The notes under the pieces are model-generated. The model saw nothing but the letters and a program-made list of their open reading frames with translations. It searched no databases and was not told the origin of the DNA. Both the position numbers and the translations under genes were made by a program. This document shows, piece by piece, positions 1-10,940 of a DNA stretch of 43,645 bases (position 1 is its first letter; every line of letters begins with the position of its first letter). The stretch is taken from positions 5,680 through 49,324 of the forward strand of contig JAIPMN010020484.1 of assembly GCA_020650975.1 (NCBI GenBank), written 5' to 3'. The stretch comes from Apostichopus californicus (Eukaryota > Echinodermata > Holothuroidea > Aspidochirotida > Stichopodidae).

Positions 1-596
1 GTGGGTTTGGTTTCATTTTATTCTCTTCAGTGTCAATCACTGAAGAGGTGTGTTGGAATTGGTATCTTTACCTCCTCTCAATACTTGCGAGAGTGGACAA
101 TGCTGGACTTTGCAGTTGTCTGTCAAAAACAGTGTGTCACATTTTATAAAGGAGAGCCAAAATTGGATGCTGCCATTAAATTATCTGAATACTTATGAAA
201 ACAGGAAGTCTTGACACAAACAGATATTTGCATATGATCACCTCATCCATAGGATTTCAACATAAGCCAATCATAAGATATGAAATCCTAGCTTCATTTC
301 CAACATATGAGTAAGTTAGAAGCCATGTCCTATGACCGATTCTGGCCAACATGTCCCTGTGTGTTGTCATAGTAGACACAACTCATTTCCAAGGTATGAA
401 TAAGTTTAAAAGCCATGTTTGGGGACCGATTCAGGCTCAATTGTCCGTGTGATATGAAGTCATAGTTCCAGCGGGACATGACATAAATTTAATTTTTCTA
501 TTGGGTGTATTCAATGTGAAGTTCCAGGCTGAAAGTTCACATTGCCATGAATGGATTTAAATTTAAATTTTTAAATTTTTTTCTTTTTAAATTCAG
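1..596 (+). other. Presumed last intron of the PLD3/4-like gene
   Basis: This stretch lies directly upstream of the PLD-like terminal exon and ends in an acceptor (TTTAAATTCAG) at 586-596. I see no upstream PLD exon in it; the second HKD catalytic motif must be outside the window. An open frame covers 1-198 and begins after an acceptor-like TTCTCTTCAG, but its translation resembles nothing I know and does not fit PLD3. At about 306-480 there is a weak direct duplication: two blocks each carry GTAAGTTAGAAGCCATG-like or AATAAGTTTAAAAGCCATG-like sequence followed by GACCGATTC. Confidence 0.5.
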
Positions 597-805
597 GTAC
601 ATCTAACTGGTCAGCAGATTACTTCATTGACACAGGAGGAATCGGATTCATCATAAACAACACAAAATCTCAAGACGTTTCCACGGGGACCACGACGTCG
701 CAGTCATTTGAGTCACAGCTGAGGGCAGTCTTTGAGAGAGATTGGTCTTCAAAGTATGTTTATCCAGTTGTAGTTCCATATTCCGTCTCACCTCCTCTCG
801 GTTAA
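597..805 (+). CDS. PLD3: PLD3/PLD4-like phospholipase D family protein, C-terminal exon (partial gene)
   Basis: This is the last coding exon of a phospholipase-D-family gene. An acceptor (AAATTCAG) at 589-596 is followed by a frame that opens with a codon split after its first base. It reads GTSNWSADYF, then a variable stretch, then SQLRAVFERDW, and stops with TAA at 803-805. GTSNWS..YF and SQL.A.F.RDW are the C-terminal signature that follows the second HKD motif in vertebrate PLD3 and PLD4, type II endolysosomal membrane proteins that act as 5'-3' single-strand nucleases. The tail (SKYVYPVVVPYSVSPPLG) differs from the human end and lacks its terminal cysteine region. The HKD residues, membrane anchor and start are outside the window, so activity cannot be judged. 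PLD3 and PLD4 cannot be told apart from this exon, and PLD3 is used as a family label. An ATTAAA at 888-893 is a possible polyadenylation signal. Confidence 0.87.
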
Positions 806-1935
806 GTTGTGCTAATATGTTTGAACTCCCCATCGTCTGTGGTTCAGCGAAGTGGAGATATGGGGCAAACTGCGTACGGAGTGCGCATTAAAGATAATTA
901 AGACCACAACTTGACTCAAATCGATGGTGGCAACATGCAAGACCGGGATAATCTTCTACATCTGTAGGGTCAAACCCTCATCCTCCTCAGTATGTTTTTA
1001 TGGTGAAGACAAAAAAAGTTTCCAAATAACTGATATTTTGTTGAGCTGTCAATGTCCTCTAAGAATTAGAATTTGGTATCAAAAATGAGTTTAAGTATTT
1101 TTTTTCCTTTGTGGATAAATGAAAAAAAAAACACATTTTCAGCTCTATTGCCATGATGAGATCATTCACTCTGCTCTTGTTAGATGATGCATCAACAAAA
1201 ACACCAAACGTACACTGATAACCACTGACACGGACCATTTTGGCCAAGAATGAATACTTTCAAAGTATTCCATTACAATTATTGTAATGATTGTAAGACA
1301 GCAGTTTGCAACCCTTTTACTTCACCAAAATGAAACGTATACAGTTTCGGAAATATTTACATCAAGTACTGTCTTTTAAGCACAGTTGAACATTCCATAA
1401 ACTTTCAAACAGAAAGTTTATCAAAGGAGAATTTAAACCCTGTGATTATGCAGTGTAAACAAAATGTTTTCCTGATTTATCAGGAATTTTGAAATTATTT
1501 TTCATGCGCCCTATGTAAGCATCCATATTATTAATTTTCAGTATTTACGAGAGCGCTTCAAAGGTGAAAAATAATTGAAAACTTCAGGGGAAACGTTTTT
1601 CTGAGTAGTCATTTCATAGTTGTTATTATAATATTATTCTGAAATATCTGAACACTGCAAAATCCAGGGTTAAGTTCTCCTTGAACCTTTTAAGTTATTA
1701 TTAGCTCATTGTGGACAATCAGTTGTTATTAAAGGTAAACTACATTGAATTATACCAAAGTTATTTGCATGTAGATGCCACAAGGCCTAAATATGCATTG
1801 TGCATTTTTTCAGGCATTGATTATCTAATTTATCAGATGATAATTTGTACAAATAAAAATTAACAATACAGTTAAAGCAGTCAATTATTTGCAGTTATAT
1901 TTGTATGGACACACGAGGCATATCTCAAATGGAAA

Positions 1936-2370
1936 GTCCAGAGGGAAATTTATTTTTGATTCATGAAAGCGGAACACATTTGTAAGCCTCCTGGTGAAAT
2001 TTGCATCTAATTTGCATGTTAAATTTAAAGTGTCAGTGTACCATAAGTGCAAACATGTGTGATGTCATAGTGGGCACCCTGACAGCAAAACGATTTCTTA
2101 AACTTGATTTTGCACTGTATTGTTTTGATTAGATAGGGTTTCAACTCAACCCAAGTGGATGTAAAGTTTACAACATTATAATGATGATGATGATGGCATT
2201 GTACTCATACTGAGATGCAGTTTATTATCATGCTTCTATGACATCACACCCATTTGCTTCAAGTTCACTATTGCCTTATCTCAAAAATGGTACATAGGAG
2301 TAGAATGCAAATTTCACTAGGATGTTGACATGTTCCTCTATCATCTGTCAAATGTAAATTTCCTCTGGAC
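1936..2370. mobile_element. Long-inverted-repeat (foldback) element
   Basis: The outer ends are inverted copies: GTCCAGAGGGAAATTT at 1936 and AAATTTCCTCTGGAC ending at 2370. The inverted similarity continues inward through GGTGAAATTTGCATCT against its complement near AATGCAAATTTCACTAGG, and GTGATGTCATAG against CTATGACATCACAC, so the arms are more than 100 bp with mismatches. A related block (ATGACATCACACC ... GCAAATTTCACCAGGATG) recurs near 32878-33000, which shows that the family is dispersed. No coding capacity and no clear target duplication were found. Confidence 0.6.
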
Positions 2371-2828
2371 TAACTGTTTAATTGCAATCAGATAGTACCA
2401 TTGTGACAGGCAAAAAGCTGACGATTTCAGTAATTAAGTAAATAAATATCTTCCTATACATATATATTCTAGTGTCGAGGAAATGTGCAGTTATTTTTTT
2501 TACATAGAATTGGTTGTAATAGTTCATTTATATCTATATTAAGTCTGACAGATACAATTTGTAACATATTTGTTCAAGATTATTTCACACTTGTTTAATG
2601 ATACTTTTGCTTTAAATTCTATCAATTTATCTTTTGTATCCTGTGCCACAGAATAGCTCTTCTAAGTAGATGGCACATTCTACATCCTGAATTATTATTA
2701 TTAACAGATATATTTAGGACAGATTTCTTATAAATTTATCACTGCCAGGTGTCAAGGGTCAAAAAGGGCGATGCTTCTTAGAAGATTTTGATTTGTCTTT
2801 TTAAATAGAGATGAAAGCATAAATATTG

Positions 2829-2961
2829 TACGGTGGCTTAATAGGGACAGGAAAAAGGAAAAGTGTCCCCAAATCTCAAAATTTTGACTTTTCATCTCAA
2901 AATGTTGACTCTTTTTTCTCAATTTTTTTTACCTTTCCTATGTCCTTATTAAGCCACCATA
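2829..2961. mobile_element. Small MITE with TA ends
   Basis: The ends are inverted repeats. The left reads TACGGTGGCTTAATAGGGAC; the right, reverse-complemented, reads TATGGTGGCTTAATAAGGAC. They enclose about 90 bp of T/A-rich filler containing the direct repeat TCTCAAAATNTTGACT. The TA at both outer ends fits a Tc1/mariner-type target site. It is about 133 bp with no coding capacity. The structure is seen directly; the superfamily is inferred. Confidence 0.6.
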
Positions 2962-3388
2962 ATGTTGAATATAAATACAGAGGAAATGGTATGAAGTGAC
3001 AGTATATAGTATGCCTGTTCAACTGTGTACACAATATCATTGATGGCCTGAAATCTTAAATCAGGATCATTTAAAACCCTGCAATACACCTCCTACATTG
3101 TTCAAAACTTTGGTTTGTGATTTATAAGTCAAGGTGCAGCAGTATGCAGGGTACATTTTTAATGGTAGTCGAATGGTAGCAATCAAATATTAAAAACAGG
3201 AATTAATGAAGACAGAAATACAACATAGTCAATAGCCATGACAAAGGTCTTCTTGGTGACCATCAATAGCTCAGAATGAAATTAGGGATGCACCAGGATC
3301 CTTTGATTTATAATTCACTAATCAATATAACCCAGAATATGTTTATTGCACCCTTGTAATATGTAATATAGTGCAGTCAGTCAATTTC

Positions 3389-4036
3389 TTTGTAGTGGAC
3401 ATGAAAATGTGGAGATGAAAGACCTTTTTTACTTTTAATTTTGATGACTGCAAATATCCTATTTTGAGTCACTTATTAGTGATGGGTCTACTTTTTCTTA
3501 CCTTTAAAGGGGTTAATTTTTCCTGCTTTTATGAGTTAATTTTTCTTGCTGCTGAAAGGGATTAATTTTTCATGCTTTTTAAGTAGATTGTGACATTCCT
3601 CAGACTGATAAAGCAAGACTGTTACGGTCATTGATAATCAAATGTAGTGGACATGAAAATGCAGCACTTTAGATGAAATATCTTTTTCACAGTTAATTTT
3701 GATGACTGTAGATATCCTATTTTGATTCACTATTAGTGACATGTGTCTACATTTGTTCGTGCTTCTTAAAGGGGTTCATTTTTCATGCTTTCACAAGTTA
3801 ATTTTCCATGCTTCTGAAAGGGGTTAATTTTTCATGCCTTTATGAGTTAATTTTCCATGCTTCTTAAAGGAGGTCATTTTTCATGCTTTTATAGTAAATT
3901 TTCCATGCTTCTTAAAGGGTTCCTTTTTTTCTTGCTTTTTTGAGTAAATTTTTCCATGCTTCCTCAAGGGGTTCATGTTTCATGCTTTTTAAGGAGATTG
4001 TGCTATTCCTGAGACTGCTAAAGCAAGACTTTCAGT
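3389..4036. repeat. Tandem duplicated block with TTCATGCTT minisatellite core
   Basis: Two related blocks, about 3389-3630 and 3644-4036, each open with GTAGTGGACATGAAAATG, continue with TTTTGATGACTG and ATATCCTATTTTGA, and close with a run ending near CTGATAAAGCAAGACT or CTGCTAAAGCAAGACT. Between these anchors is an irregular minisatellite of alternating TTAATTTTTCATGCTTTTATGAG-like and CCATGCTTCTTAAAGG-like units. The second block carries more units than the first. Confidence 0.6.
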
Positions 4037-4514
4037 CAGTGTTTTCAAAGTTTTCCTATAACAATAGTCACATGTAAGATTTTTGTATTGTTTTTTTATT
4101 TTATACTTGACAAGTTGTGCATAAACATTTGTGCATAAACATTTGTGCATAAAGTTTGGCTATACCTTCTCTTGAATCGAAATTTAGCAGAGGTTTGTAG
4201 AAGTCTATTGTGCTATCCTTAAACTTATTTTGTTGTCTAAACTAAGTTTGTTGTTGTCTAAGGTTGTTGTTGTTGCTGCTGTTTCACCATGCTGTTGCTC
4301 AAAACTCACATTGATGTCTAAACTTCCATTGTCTAAACTTACATCATTGTCTAAACTAACGTTATTGCGCTGTTCAACAATTGCTCAACCACGTGACATA
4401 AGGAAAAAAAATCTTTTTGTACGAAATTCAACTTGCGCTGCATATGCTTACTATACGCACAACGTTTATTAGGATATGTGGGTAGTTTAGACTTTCGAAT
4501 TTTTTCCAGTGTCG

Positions 4515-4601
4515 AGTCTAGTAGTAGCAGTAGTAAAAGTACCAATATGGCTCTACGTGTAACAGTAGTAGGCCTAGTAGTAGTAGTAGTGGTAGTAGCC
4601 T
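4515..4601 (+). repeat. Imperfect (GTA)n microsatellite
   Basis: Runs of GTAGTAGCAGTAGTA and GTAGTAGTAGTAGTGGTAG are interrupted by unique bases. It is a simple repeat with no gene attached. Confidence 0.7.
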
Positions 4602-5866
4602 AAGTATCATGCATTCTCCTCGGCTGGTGATATTAGTTGAATTTCATGTGAAACGCGTATTTTTTACATTACAAAATAAGTTTGCCCTTTTTGCATTCCA
4701 TATCCTTCATCTATCGACAAGTCGTCCCTGTGTAATATCAAATATGAGCGTACTGAACTCATCATCAAGAATGGTCATTACTTGGCCTTATCATCATTAG
4801 TAGTCACTGATTCCTTTTGTGGTAATATTCCCCAAACCTAGCTACAGTGGTACTCAACAGTACAATTATAATAGGTGACACTTCTAAGGTTTTGTTTCTT
4901 ACTTTTATAATTCTACCTCAAGAAAAGACCAAATTTTGTATCACAGGAGAGAAGACATTGTAGATGTGAAATCTGTCAATTCTCACTTAAATACTCTTTA
5001 ATTAAAAATTGTTACTAGTCACATATTTTTTTATTCCAGTACTTTGTAACTATTCCAATGAATGGAACATTTTTCTTACATACCGTATATACATATATAT
5101 TGGCATAAAATAAATACACTTTAAAACAATTAATTTCTTTTACCGTGTTTTTAATATAAATTAATATTCTCGTTTGATACACTTGTCGATTATATTCTCT
5201 TGTTTCACAGGTAAACTCTTACTAGGTAGGAGGTAGAAAACAAGTGTTTTTTTTGCCCACTGGTGCATTCCAATAAATATATATTCTCTTAACAGAGATT
5301 TTATAAATCAATGTAAGTTATGTTACAAAATTAATCAAATCAACCAAAATATGAATATAGAAACACATTGAAGAAAAGGCAGTACTGGTACAGAGGTATT
5401 TAAAGGAAGACTTCAGACATGATTTTAGTCTTGATATGTTATAGTTCAAATAAATATGTATGAGTAAAGTATGAGTAAATTATGAGTAAAGTACGAGTAA
5501 TGTTTCAACTGCTGTTTCTGGCTTTCCAGATATTCACCTTTAAAATATGCTAAATCATGGGAATGCTCCTTAATGTAGGTTTCTCAGTGAAGGGCCTGAA
5601 TGTTTATCCATTACTTTATGAGTTCTAATATTCTCAAACCATATTAAAACATGTTCTTTTAACTTTATTTAAACAGCAGAGAAACCCTTGAATACGTTCA
5701 ACACCATTCATCCTAGCACATTTTTGATAATTTGTAAATATGAAACGTGAACATAGATATTTGTTTATGTTTATGGAATAGTCTCGTAGAAATATTGACC
5801 ATTTGTGGTAACAAGATTGCAAGAAGGTTTTGAAGACTTTACTTTTAAGTCTACTTCTCTCCTCTA

Positions 5867-5984
5867 CCTATCTCATACTTACACAGCGCCCCCTCTTATT
5901 TAGCCTACTAGTCCCATTCTGGCGAATTCTACCATACCCCAACTGGCCACCCACCCTACTCTTCCTCTTATTCGCCAGAATTCA
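5867..5984 (+). repeat. DIRS left inverted terminal repeat
   Basis: The reverse complement matches 10821-10940 with few differences, including the blocks TATCTCATACTTACACAGCG and CCCAACTGGCCACCCACCCT. Inside it, ATTCTGGCGAAT occurs in both orientations (near 5918 and 5970), so the repeat can also fold on itself. Confidence 0.9.
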
Positions 5985-6370
5985 ATGAGTTTGGTCTCAT
6001 TTTGGCATGAGAAATTGCTAATTCGAATTATCTAGCGATCACATCTACCACATCAACTGAAATTGAAGAGAAAGCATCGTCAAGCAGTCAGCAACAGAAT
6101 CAAGCCGATTCTGTCTGGTATCCTTTGTTTTTCATAAGTGAAAATATACTCTGAAATCTTGGGCAGTATTCGTCAGATTTCGTAGCTGCGTAACAGCTTA
6201 GGCGGGAGAGCCTAACACACTGTAGCGGGCGGGCAGTTGAGGCCTTCGCTACTTCTTGTTCGTTAGGATCGCCTAGCTTGGTAGCACTTGGGCCGCGGGG
6301 CCTTGCTACTTCTTGTTACAACTTCGGTTGTTGTTGACGATGTTTTAGATTCGATGTCTAATTGTATACA

Positions 6371-6795
6371 TGCATTTCGTATCACTTTCCATCACCTTAC
6401 AGGGTTATTTTCTTGATATGTTGGGGTAGAACTTGGGAATTAGTTCGGCACTTAGGTTTGTCCGGTATTCCCGGCCCTAATGTTGGGGTTTCATTGACTA
6501 TATGAGTATTATATGTATACATGTATGTATTTCTTCACATTTTCATCATTTTAGCGGGAAAATTTGTGGAATGTTGGAAGATTTCTGGAACTTTGGAACT
6601 GGGAAATGTGTTTAGCAGTTCGGTTGTCCGGTATCCCCGGCCCTAAGCTTAGGTTCGGAAATTAGAGGTGCACAAACATTCCTTACCACCTTCCATCGTT
6701 TTGGCGGGAAAGTTTGTGGAGCAATTGAGAATTTCCTGGAACTTCGGGGAAATTAGGAATTACAGTTGTCCGGTGTTCCCGGCTCTGATAGACAG
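6371..6795 (+). repeat. Three degenerate tandem units in the DIRS leader
   Basis: TTGTCCGGTATTCCCGGCCC-like sequence recurs at about 6458, 6623 and 6765. In the second and third units it is preceded by GCGGGAAAATTTGTGGA or GCGGGAAAGTTTGTGGA and a TTTCTGGAACTT-like stretch; the first unit is more diverged. Spacing is about 140-165 bp. It sits just before the gag start, so a regulatory role is possible but not shown. Confidence 0.65.
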
Positions 6796-6833
6796 ACTGT
6801 CTATCTGTATGTGTGCATGGTTTCCTTTAACAT

Positions 6834-8763
6834 ATGTTCCCAGATATGGCGCCGTTGTGCGCCAATTGCAAGCGGTACCGGCCTTTCGTGACGTGGGACA
6901 AACACGGCTCCTGCCTCAGATGTCGTCCCTGTACCAAAGCCACCAGATGCAACGTCTGTGCGAACTGGCCGGAGGACCGCTGGAAGGAAGTGAAGGACTG
7001 GCTGGTGGACAAATCCCGGAAGAAGGACCGGAACAACTCAGCTTCAGAGAGCCAGGAAAGCCGGGGGAAGGCACCGGCGGAGAAGCCTAAAAAGCCCAGG
7101 GCATCCGTCTCCAGTCAGGACCCAGGAGGGTCGCAACATGATCCAGAGCGGGTGGCCGAAGTAGCCGTGCTTGCACGGAGTAGGCCTTTAGGCCCGACTC
7201 GAGCCAGCCAGGAGGCTGGCCCAACCCAGGACCCGGAAGGTCCGGCCCCCGGAGCCAGAGCATGGAGAGACATCCTGAGACCCGGGAGCCAGGACGGCCC
7301 GGGCAGGATGCGGCTCTATCCGGGGACGACTCCACTGAAGCCCGGGAAGACCGAACCAGCGACGTCTGGTCCAGCCTAGGACACAGGATTTTGGGGGTTC
7401 CCCGACCAAGGATAACCCACCCCAGGAGGAAACGCAGAGCTAATGAAATGGAAAGAGAACCACAGGCAGCTCGAAACACCTCCCCCTGGGCAGACCCAAC
7501 GTTCGTGAGCACGCTAAGGAACCTTTCCAAGAGTGGTCGCAGCCAGGCCAGGCGACCCAGCAGCCACCTGAGCAGGTGCCGCCACCGAAAACAGACCTGC
7601 GGACCGAGACCCATGACGGGCCCGGAGCCAAAGCGGCGTAAACCTGAGGAGGACCAGCTCCCGGAGCGGGAACAGCTCGGAGATAGTCACCTCGAAGAGG
7701 CCGAGGAATGGAATTACTCCGCAGAAGAGGGGGAGCCGGTGGCCCCTTCCGGCTCAGATTTCACGGCTGAGGCTTTTGAAAAGGCAGTGGAGACGATCCG
7801 GCGGGTCCTACAGTGCGAGGACGCGCCACTCAGCCAACCGCCCCAGACACAGGATCCTCCCAAGGTGAGACAGTCTCGCCTGTCCCTGGGCAAAGCCCTA
7901 GATGCACCAGGACCGTCGATGCCAGTGGATGGAGAATGTTATGAGAGGTTCGAGTCAATTGCAGGGGCCCGAACCTGGAGACCCATGGACCGTTACAACG
8001 CTCCTAAAGTCAAGGTAGACGAGGAAGGCTGGCAAGATTTGTTTACTGCTCCCACCATCCCAAAGGCGGCGGTGGAGAGCTTGAAGGCTACGGGGGCTAT
8101 GAACTCGCATGAGAAGTTCAGCAATGGGGCTACCAGCAAGTCACAGAGCACATTGACAGACATCGACCGGGCAGCCCGACAGGGGATGAAAGTGGCGTCG
8201 ACCCATCTCCTGATCGCTGAAGTGGCTACGACTTCTTTCCAGCAGGCATCGGAGGAAGGAATCTCCAGAAAAGACACGGGGATCGTCATTAGCCTGCTGG
8301 CGCCGTTCTGCAGAATGTCCTTTGACCAATTTTCCAGAGTGGCAATGAGATCACATTGGCCAAGCGGTCCCTGGTACTGGACGAAATCAAGTGGCCGAAC
8401 ACAACCATCAAGGTGGCCTTAGCGACGCTCCCGATGATGGGCGCAGACCTCTTTGTGGGGAAGTACGAGGAATGTATCAAGAATGAGGCAACCAGAGCAA
8501 GGGACTGGCGAGACGCAGACATAGGCCTCTCACGCAAGACGTCTTCGTACTCCAGCAGCAAGGAAAAGAAGTCAGCGTTCCCTGCTTCGAAGCAACGTGG
8601 GGGATGGTATTCATCTCACGGAACTGGGAACCCATCTCGCAAACCCTGGAATTCGCGTCGTCAGAGCTCTCCACCACGCGACGGTTCGTCCAAGTTCCAG
8701 CGGGGACGATGGGGCAGAAGAGGCGGCCGCGGGCAAGGCGGTCGTGGCTTCCAGCGACCCTAG
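6834..8763 (+). pseudogene. DIRS gag-like ORF, frameshifted
   Basis: The first segment (from ATG at 6834) encodes a cysteine-rich N-terminus with CANC, CLRC, C.PC and CNVCANW, spaced like the zinc-binding start of DIRS Gag proteins, followed by a charged Pro/Lys/Ser-rich stretch. The same protein then continues in a second frame (about 7262-8340, with the conserved-looking WQDLFTAPTIPKAAVESL and the SFDQFSRVAMRS end) and in a third frame (about 8345-8763). The third part ends in an RGG-rich tail (RGRWGRRGGRGQGGRGF) suited to nucleic acid binding. At least two frameshifts, near 7260-7380 and near 8340, break it. The capsid-like function is inferred from position and composition. Confidence 0.7.
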
Positions 8764-8825
8764 GCATGCCCACCTCACTGGGTCACCCATCCCAGTGGGG
8801 GAGACTAGCGCAGCTGGCGCAAAAT

Positions 8826-10250
8826 TGGGAAGAAATAGGCCCAGGAGCGTGGGTTCTGGGGGTCGTCCGTCACGGCTACAGAATAGAATTCACGACGAGC
8901 CCCCCTTCCCTGCTTCAACCAAGGGAAACGAGCGTCCCACATGAGGTCAGCAAAAGAACAGTGCTGGAGGAAGAAATTGCAGCTCTGCTGAGAAAGCAGG
9001 CAATCCGCCGACGGCTCGACTCAGAACCACTCCCTAGGTTCCAATCCAGATTCTTCCTGGCCCCTAAGAAGGGGGCTACCTGAAGACCTATCCTCAACCT
9101 ACGACCGTTCAACCGAGGTTTCGTCAAGCCAGGGGATGTGGGCAACGTCTCTGGACCTGAGGGACGCGTATCTCCACGTACCGAACGCCATCGAAGACCA
9201 GTCCTACCTGACCTTAGCCTACAGGGGGGATGCCTTCCAGTTCACATGCCTCCCCTTCGGGTTATCGACCGCTCCCAGGGTTTTCACCAGGGTTACGAGA
9301 CCAATCCTGGCTTACCTACGGCGAAGGGGAATGAGGATCTTCGCCTACTTAGACGACTGGCTGATCGTCGCGGATTCAGAGGCGCAGGCCTAGAGAGACA
9401 CGGCGTGGACTCTGGCCCTACTCCGCCGGCTCGGTTGGATTATCCACCGGGAAAAATCATCGCTGACACCGGCTCAGGTTATCCAATACCTGGGTGCGCA
9501 GATCGACCTCGGCAGAGGCAGACTGGCCCCTACAAGGGGAAGGATCGACGACCTGAGGTCGGACATTCAACGGGCCCTCACCAGAGAGGACACCTCGGCG
9601 AGGTTATGGCTCCATATGTTGGGGAAAATGGCGAGCCTGGTCAACCTGTTGCGACGCTGCAGATTACACATGAGGCCCTTGCAGCAGCACTTACGAAGAT
9701 TTTACCGCCAAACCGCCAAGTTCGGGATGTCGGTACTCATACCTCTACCACATAATTTGCGACAGCCTGAACATCTCCCTCACGGCGTCACACCTAGCGG
9801 GAGTGGACAATCAGCCGGCAGATATCCTCTCGCCAACCACGAGCCCGAACGAGTGGGATATAACCGGACACTGGGCAAACTGGACGTTCGAGATCTTCAG
9901 CCGCCCGAACATCGACCTCTTCGCATCAGCGACGAATTTCAAGATCCCGAAAATCTGCACAAGACATTTCACCCTAAAGCGTGGAAAGTGGATGCATTCT
10001 CTTTCCCGTGGTCGGACCTGTACCTGTACGCGTTTCCACCGTTCGCCCTAATTCGCAAGGTGCTGGCAACACTCAGAGACTCAGACGCAACCATGCTCCT
10101 AGTCGCACCGTGTTGGCCGAACCAAACGTGGTTTCCTCTGATAATGGAGCTTCTCGTCGACTACCCTCTCAGACTCCCACCCAGGGCAATCGTCCTGCGA
10201 GGCCAGACAGAGACCGACAGAGGGATCCCAATCATCCAGCTCTGTGCGTG
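8826..10250 (+). pseudogene. DIRS reverse transcriptase / RNase H, frameshifted and internally deleted
   Basis: The N-terminal RT part runs to about 9083 and contains GYRIEF, EEEIAALLRKQAI and SRFFLAPKK, then hits a TGA at 9081 just before RPILNLRPFN. The frame changes again near 9136, giving DLRDAYLHVP, the fingers/palm segment, LPFGLSTAPRVFT and the catalytic YLDDWL (about 9340-9363). After a stop at 9391 the fold continues as ALLRRLGWIIHREKSSLTPA and QYLGAQIDL. Around 9735-9755 the sequence jumps from RT connection sequence to the C-terminal end of RNase H (HLAGVDNQPADILS), so most of RNase H is missing. Next come IDLFASATNF and a YAFPPFALI segment typical of the region between RNase H and recombinase in DIRS elements. 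Confidence 0.82.
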
Positions 10251-10600
10251 GAAACTCTCCGCAGGGACCTACGTCAGAAGGGAGTTCCTGGAAAAGCTGC
10301 AGAGTACACAACAAAAGCCTGGCGCGAGTCCACAGTCAGGACTTACGATTCCAGACTCCCTAGGTTCAACCGATGGGCAGCAGACAACGCTTGCAATCCC
10401 GTGGAGGCCTCTCTCGGGGAGATAGCTGCCTTCTTCACTCTGCTCTTTGAAGATGCCGCCTCACGGCCTCACGAGCATGGTTCGGCAGCGTCCCGGTCGA
10501 GGCCATCATGAAGGCTGCGGCATGGAAGTCAAACACAACCTTCGTCTCCTGCTACCTGCGGAACACCAGGTCACCTGATGGAGACTTCGCCAGGGCAGTG
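10251..10600 (+). pseudogene. DIRS tyrosine recombinase remnant, centre deleted
   Basis: The N-terminal SAM-like half is recognisable as LCAWKLSAGTYVRREFLEKL, then, after a frameshift near 10310, STVRTYDSRLPRFNRWAA and LGEIAAFFTLLFED. At about 10450-10475 the sequence jumps to the C-terminal end of the family (IMKAAAWKSNTTFVSCYLRN), which carries the presumed nucleophilic tyrosine. The central catalytic block with the Arg and His-x-x-Arg residues, roughly 150 codons in relatives, is gone. This copy cannot encode an active recombinase. Confidence 0.7.
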
Positions 10601-10656
10601 CTCAATTCGCCGAGATGTGGCACCTGGGCCCACCACCGATGACGGCTGTGTCACTC

Positions 10657-10756
10657 TGGGGCGCTGTGTAAGTATGAGATAGGTAGAGGAGAGAAGTAGA
10701 CTCCCAAAAACTTACGTGGTTTTCGGGTCTACGAGCGACGATACCTATCTCATACT
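10657..10756 (-). repeat. DIRS internal complementary region (ICR)
   Basis: Bases 10657-10702 are the reverse complement of the left end (about 5848-5893, including CTACTTCTCTCCTCTACC). Bases 10703-10756 are the reverse complement of the right end (about 10926-10979, including TATCGTCGCTCGTAGACCCG). This juxtaposition of the two ends is the template used in the DIRS replication model to close the circular intermediate, and it defines both termini here. Confidence 0.88.
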
Positions 10757-10820
10757 GGTCTCCCTCCCTCCTCCCCACTCCAGGGCACCGGTCGAGGCGG
10801 ATTGCCAAGACCTTACGGTG

Positions 10821-10940
10821 TGAATTCTGGAGACTAAGAGGAATAGTAGGGTGGGTGGCCAGTTGGGGTATGGTAGAATTCGCCAGAATGGGACTAGTAG
10901 GCTAAATAAGAGGGGGCGCTGTGTAAGTATGAGATAGGTA
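10821..10940 (-). repeat. DIRS right inverted terminal repeat
   Basis: Inverted copy of 5867-5984. It ends in GTGTAAGTATGAGATAGGTA at 10921-10940 and is followed by a unique right tail up to about 10979. Confidence 0.9.

Larger units (their letters stand above)
806..5847. other. Intergenic region, AT-rich, with several small repeats
   Basis: No coding exon can be supported here; the open frames are short, low-complexity and lack matching splice sites. It holds an inverted-repeat element (1936-2370), a TA-flanked MITE (2829-2961), a duplicated TTCATGCTT-rich block (3389-4036), short repeats of GCATAAACATTTGT (about 4123-4152) and of TTGTCTAAACT (4230-4360), a GTA microsatellite (4515-4601) and a short ATGAGTAAA repeat (about 5460-5500). 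The region separates the PLD-like gene from the DIRS element. Confidence 0.6.

Noticed and set aside
1..198. Open frame of 65 codons after an acceptor-like TTCTCTTCAG
   Set aside because: It stops before the PLD-like exon, resembles no known family and would interrupt that gene. Kept only as a note on the presumed intron.
651..833. Minus-strand 60-codon frame
   Set aside because: Antisense shadow of the PLD3/4-like terminal exon.
4230..4472. Leu/Ser-rich 80-codon frame
   Set aside because: Translation of a low-complexity TTGTCTAAACT repeat with no splice context.
6668..7090. 140-codon frame overlapping the gag start
   Set aside because: Out-of-frame reading of the DIRS leader and gag. The 6834 frame has the ordered cysteines.
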